Source: Ophiothrix spiculata (lineage: Eukaryota; Echinodermata; Ophiuroidea; Amphilepidida; Ophiotrichidae). Taken from it: 22,612 bases of DNA. Shown piece by piece: positions 20,211-22,612 of this stretch. The stretch's first letter is position 1; each line of letters opens with the position of its first letter. The notes below the pieces were generated by a model. The model was not told the origin of the DNA. It did not search any database and saw nothing but the letters and a program-made list of their open reading frames with translations. Both the position numbers and the translations under genes were made by a program. The DNA is taken from the NCBI GenBank assembly GCA_000969725.1, contig JXSR01S004012.1; one strand, written 5' to 3'.

Positions 20211-21028
20211 GTCCTGTCCTGCCCTATATATCTAACTACTACCAGAAAACTTCTATTAAGTGTTAGAATTTAATTTAAAATGTAGGGAAATATCAACTGG
20301 TGAACATGCATCTACCATTTGATTCAGCATCAGCAGTATGTTCATTTGATTTCCTGACCAAATCCAAAGTAAAAACTTGCTTTGAACTGTGGATTTTTCC
20401 CACCACTCTATTTATTATCAAAACCGGCATCTTTGGGCTGCAAGACATTGGTTTTATTGTTGTATCTATATGTGTTTATCCATCAAGAAAGAAGAAACAA
20501 GTCGTGTTTCCTGTGACCCGCGCATATTCCTTTTTAACGGTCTTAAATCACGCGTAGCTTTCTTTTCTCTTATAATTGTATAAAAAAGAAGTATTGACAC
20601 AAATGACATATCCCGATAGTGGAACAAAAATATTCCCCCCCCCCCCCAAAAAAAAAGCTTACTGGTATCATCAGACTACTCTGAAAACAAATGAACTTCA
20701 GTTCAGATCCCAATAACTTCTGAACTAGACTATAATTTTGCTAATATTCAACGTACGGATTAGGAAAAGTGACACATTGAGCAATCAGGAATTTCAAGAA
20801 TTGTAAAAACAAAAATAAAAACTCGCTTTCCGCATAGCAATTTACGGACCTGCTTCAGGAAACAGACTTGTTTCTTTTTTTTTTTGTTTAAGTTGTATAC
20901 TGATAAAATCTGTGATTTTTTGCAGATTTGAAATGTTCATGTCTTTATTAAAGGTAAGTTGGACAAACTTTTACAATTTAATTTGTGGATAATTTACACT
21001 TCAGATATTAGAAAGTAACAGTCAGTTA
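20211..21028. other. Intronic stretch with a poly(C)-poly(A) tract
   Basis: About 13 C followed by about 9-10 A lies near 20635-20657, resembling the tract at 6330-6355. No exon or TIR element is recognised. Confidence 0.45.
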
Positions 21029-21284
21029 GGCCAAACAAAATAAATTGTTATTTTGCCCTCAGCGACCGACCCTATTCAAAAATTTAAAAAAAAAAATTAG
21101 GGTCAGGAAAGCACCCAATTTTGCTCAAATTGGGTGGTTTTTGAGAAAATATTTTAAAAATAGTGGAAAATGCACCCAAATTTCATAATTTGGGTGCTTT
21201 TTTAAAAAAATATTTTCCGACCGACCGACTCATTTTTTCAGAAATCCAACTTGAGGGCAACACAACAATTTATTTTTTTGGCCT
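21029..21284. mobile_element. About 256-bp MITE with two internal hairpins
   Basis: GGCCAAACAAAATAAATTGT at the left is matched by GGCCAAAAAAATAAATTGTT inverted at the right; both run on to TTGCCCTCA. TTA occurs on both sides. CGACCGACC motifs lie just inside each end. In the centre are two perfect stem-loops: CACCCAATTT/AAATTGGGTG (21112-21136) and GCACCCAAAT/ATTTGGGTGC (21172-21197). Confidence 0.8.
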
Positions 21285-21890
21285 TACTAGATATTGGGAA
21301 AACTTAAAAACAGTATCTGAATATTTTGATATAAAGGTTTGAATTTGACAATGACACTTTAAATGCTATTATTACCGCTAATACTTCAAATGGCAAAAAT
21401 CTCAAAATGCTTGGGGAAAAGTATGGGGATGATGTTGAATTTGTCCAATGCTCCTTTAAACTCCTATTGTTGTTTCAAATAATTCTCGTACACAAAAATT
21501 TTGAGCCTTGCGTAACACAATTGCGTGTGCATTTTACAATTGTGTGTGCATTTTACGCGAGTACACAATGCTTTTCAGGCATGCACAATGTCGAAGCACT
21601 GTGGATTACTGATTGAAAACGGTGTTGCGTACTTCCCGGTGTCCTGTTTTTGGCACAACTTGTGGATACGCGGTGGCTGCGTTCGGAAATCATGTTCATG
21701 TCCAAAATTTATTTGAAACAATAATAGCAAAATATCAGCTTTAACGCCAACTAACATTTTCTAGATGTAGCTGTATTGGAAATGCACATAAAATGAAAAA
21801 AATTACTAAGGTTTTCATGGTTTTAGTTATTCTCACATGCGACAAGACGCCGACTTTACTGTAGCCATGTAGGTTTGTGGTGAATACTCA
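21285..21890. other. Intronic stretch with a short tandem duplication
   Basis: ACAATTG(C/T)GTGTGCATTTTAC occurs twice in a row at about 21517-21557. Nothing else is recognised. Confidence 0.5.
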
Positions 21891-21898
21891 CATTTTAC

Positions 21899-22301
21899 CA
21901 AGGAATTTGTATAGGGGAACCAGTTTTCTCCGCCATCTTGTGTCTCTCATGGAGCAGAGATATCGTACCTCCGGATGTATTCGGAGTTTGGCCCGATATC
22001 CAAGCAGATCGTGAAATCTTCACTTGACGCATATGTAGCGTGTGCATTTCGTTTCACGCACACACCGTGTCTATGTTTCAAGTAGCGTGTATTGTGACTT
22101 GCTCTGATCAAAGTTCGCCAATTTTCCCGCTAATCCGTTGCGAATACTCTCGAAGTGAGGCACACGGAGCCGTAAAATGCCGGAGGTACAATAACTCAAC
22201 CTCCATGAGCGACAATCCAAGATGGCTGCCGTCCAATAGGATTTACACAGTGGTGGAATCAAAATGGCGGAGAGTATCGGTTCCCCTTTATAAATTCCTT
22301 G
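21899..22301. mobile_element. hAT-like MITE (403 bp) with perfect 8-bp target duplication, next to a Smad2/3 donor
   Basis: CAAGGAATTTGTATAGGGGA at the left is matched by CAAGGAATTTATAAAGGGGA inverted at the right. Both are followed by ACC and TCTCCGCCAT, and further in by CTCATGGAG and TACCTCCGG. CATTTTAC flanks it on both sides (21891-21898 and 22302-22309): an exact 8-bp duplication as made by hAT transposases. The right arm has about 40 extra bp containing CCAAGATGGCTGCC and CCAATAGG. YY1-like CCGCCATCTTG/AAAATGGCGG motifs sit in both arms. No transposase is present. Confidence 0.88.
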
Positions 22302-22317
22302 CATTTTACATACTTAC

Positions 22318-22353
22318 CTAAAGTATCACTTGGACTCGGGGAGACTGCTGCAC
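22318..22353 (-). CDS. Smad2/3: Smad2/3 linker microexon (36 nt)
   Basis: On the minus strand an excellent acceptor (TTCTTTGTGTTCTTCTAG) and an excellent donor (G|GTAAGTATG) enclose 36 nt. In the frame that fits its neighbour it encodes A-A-V-S-P-S-P-S-D-T-L plus the first base of D. Joined to the exon at 19238 this gives [12 protein letters not shown], matching the conserved L-D-L-Q-P-V-T-Y of Smad2/3. The S-P dipeptides are typical of the linker, a target of proline-directed kinases. Vertebrate SMAD2/3 also have a small exon here (about 51 nt, S-P rich, from memory). Being divisible by three, it could be skipped without a frame change. Confidence 0.88.
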   Translation of the reverse strand: MQQSPRVQVIL

Positions 22354-22612
22354 CTAGAAGAACACAAAGAATCCAATAAACATTAAAATGAAGACAAACA
22401 TAACCATTGTTTTTGAGTTACAGGGTTAATAAAAATTCCTTTAAAAAGAAATTGTTCAAGCAATCATGATTGAATCTTTTGATTGTGATTTCCACAAACA
22501 ATCAATCATAGCATGCAAGCCCCATTATACTACATAAGACCAACGGTTGTGGATAATAGTACCAAATTCCGAAAGTTAAGAAAAATGGGAAAAGTCGGCC
22601 CTTTTCCAAAGT
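22354..22612 (-). other. Smad2/3: Smad2/3 intron, upstream part
   Basis: Intron between the microexon and upstream linker/MH1 exons that lie outside the window. No exon or repeat is recognised here. Confidence 0.7.

Overview
This is animal (metazoan) nuclear DNA: AT-rich, intron-dominated and full of short inverted-repeat transposons. Most of it is one identifiable gene. The last four coding exons of a TGF-beta/activin-class receptor Smad (Smad2/3) lie on the minus strand at 22318-22353 (a 36-nt microexon), 19026-19238, 15109-15246 and 11943-12211. All four junctions have usable splice sites. The split codons join in phase: the microexon's final G plus AC of the next exon restores the conserved L-D-L-Q-P-V, and two glycines are rebuilt at the later joins. 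Together they encode about 217 residues: the end of the linker, the whole MH2 domain and the C-terminal C-S-S-M-S phosphorylation tail. The MH1 domain and most of the linker lie beyond position 22612. The repeat content (tRNA-type SINEs, many TA-target MITEs, a hammerhead-like retroelement motif) suits a marine invertebrate deuterostome such as an echinoderm or hemichordate, but that is inference.

Layout: 1-930 holds a probable 3'-terminal coding exon on the plus strand (304-525) of a gene I do not recognise, with its 3' UTR. 970-3110 is repeat DNA: a duplicated module with an ankyrin-like fragment between inverted repeats, a degenerate tandem repeat, and a 687-bp foldback element with a nested hairpin. 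3110-8110 and 8710-11500 are non-coding with scattered MITEs, including two copies of one roughly 500-bp family at 4537-5024 and 9465-9967. 8114-8440 on the minus strand is a protein-like reading frame with in-frame stops, probably a decayed gene or pseudogene. About 11500-11942 would be Smad2/3 3' UTR and carries two RFX X-box-like motifs.

The three Smad2/3 introns inside the window (about 2.9, 3.8 and 3.1 kb) contain at least ten repeat insertions. Two of them, a TA-flanked MITE and a hAT-like MITE with a perfect 8-bp target duplication, landed 10-17 bases downstream of two different 5' splice sites without breaking either. Other points worth a second look are the hammerhead-ribozyme-like core at 16606-16638, and a 33-bp near-identical segment shared by the minus-strand coding-like region at 8176 and the end of an intronic MITE at 13647. 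I see no CRISPR array, rRNA, intact tRNA or bacterial-type operon.
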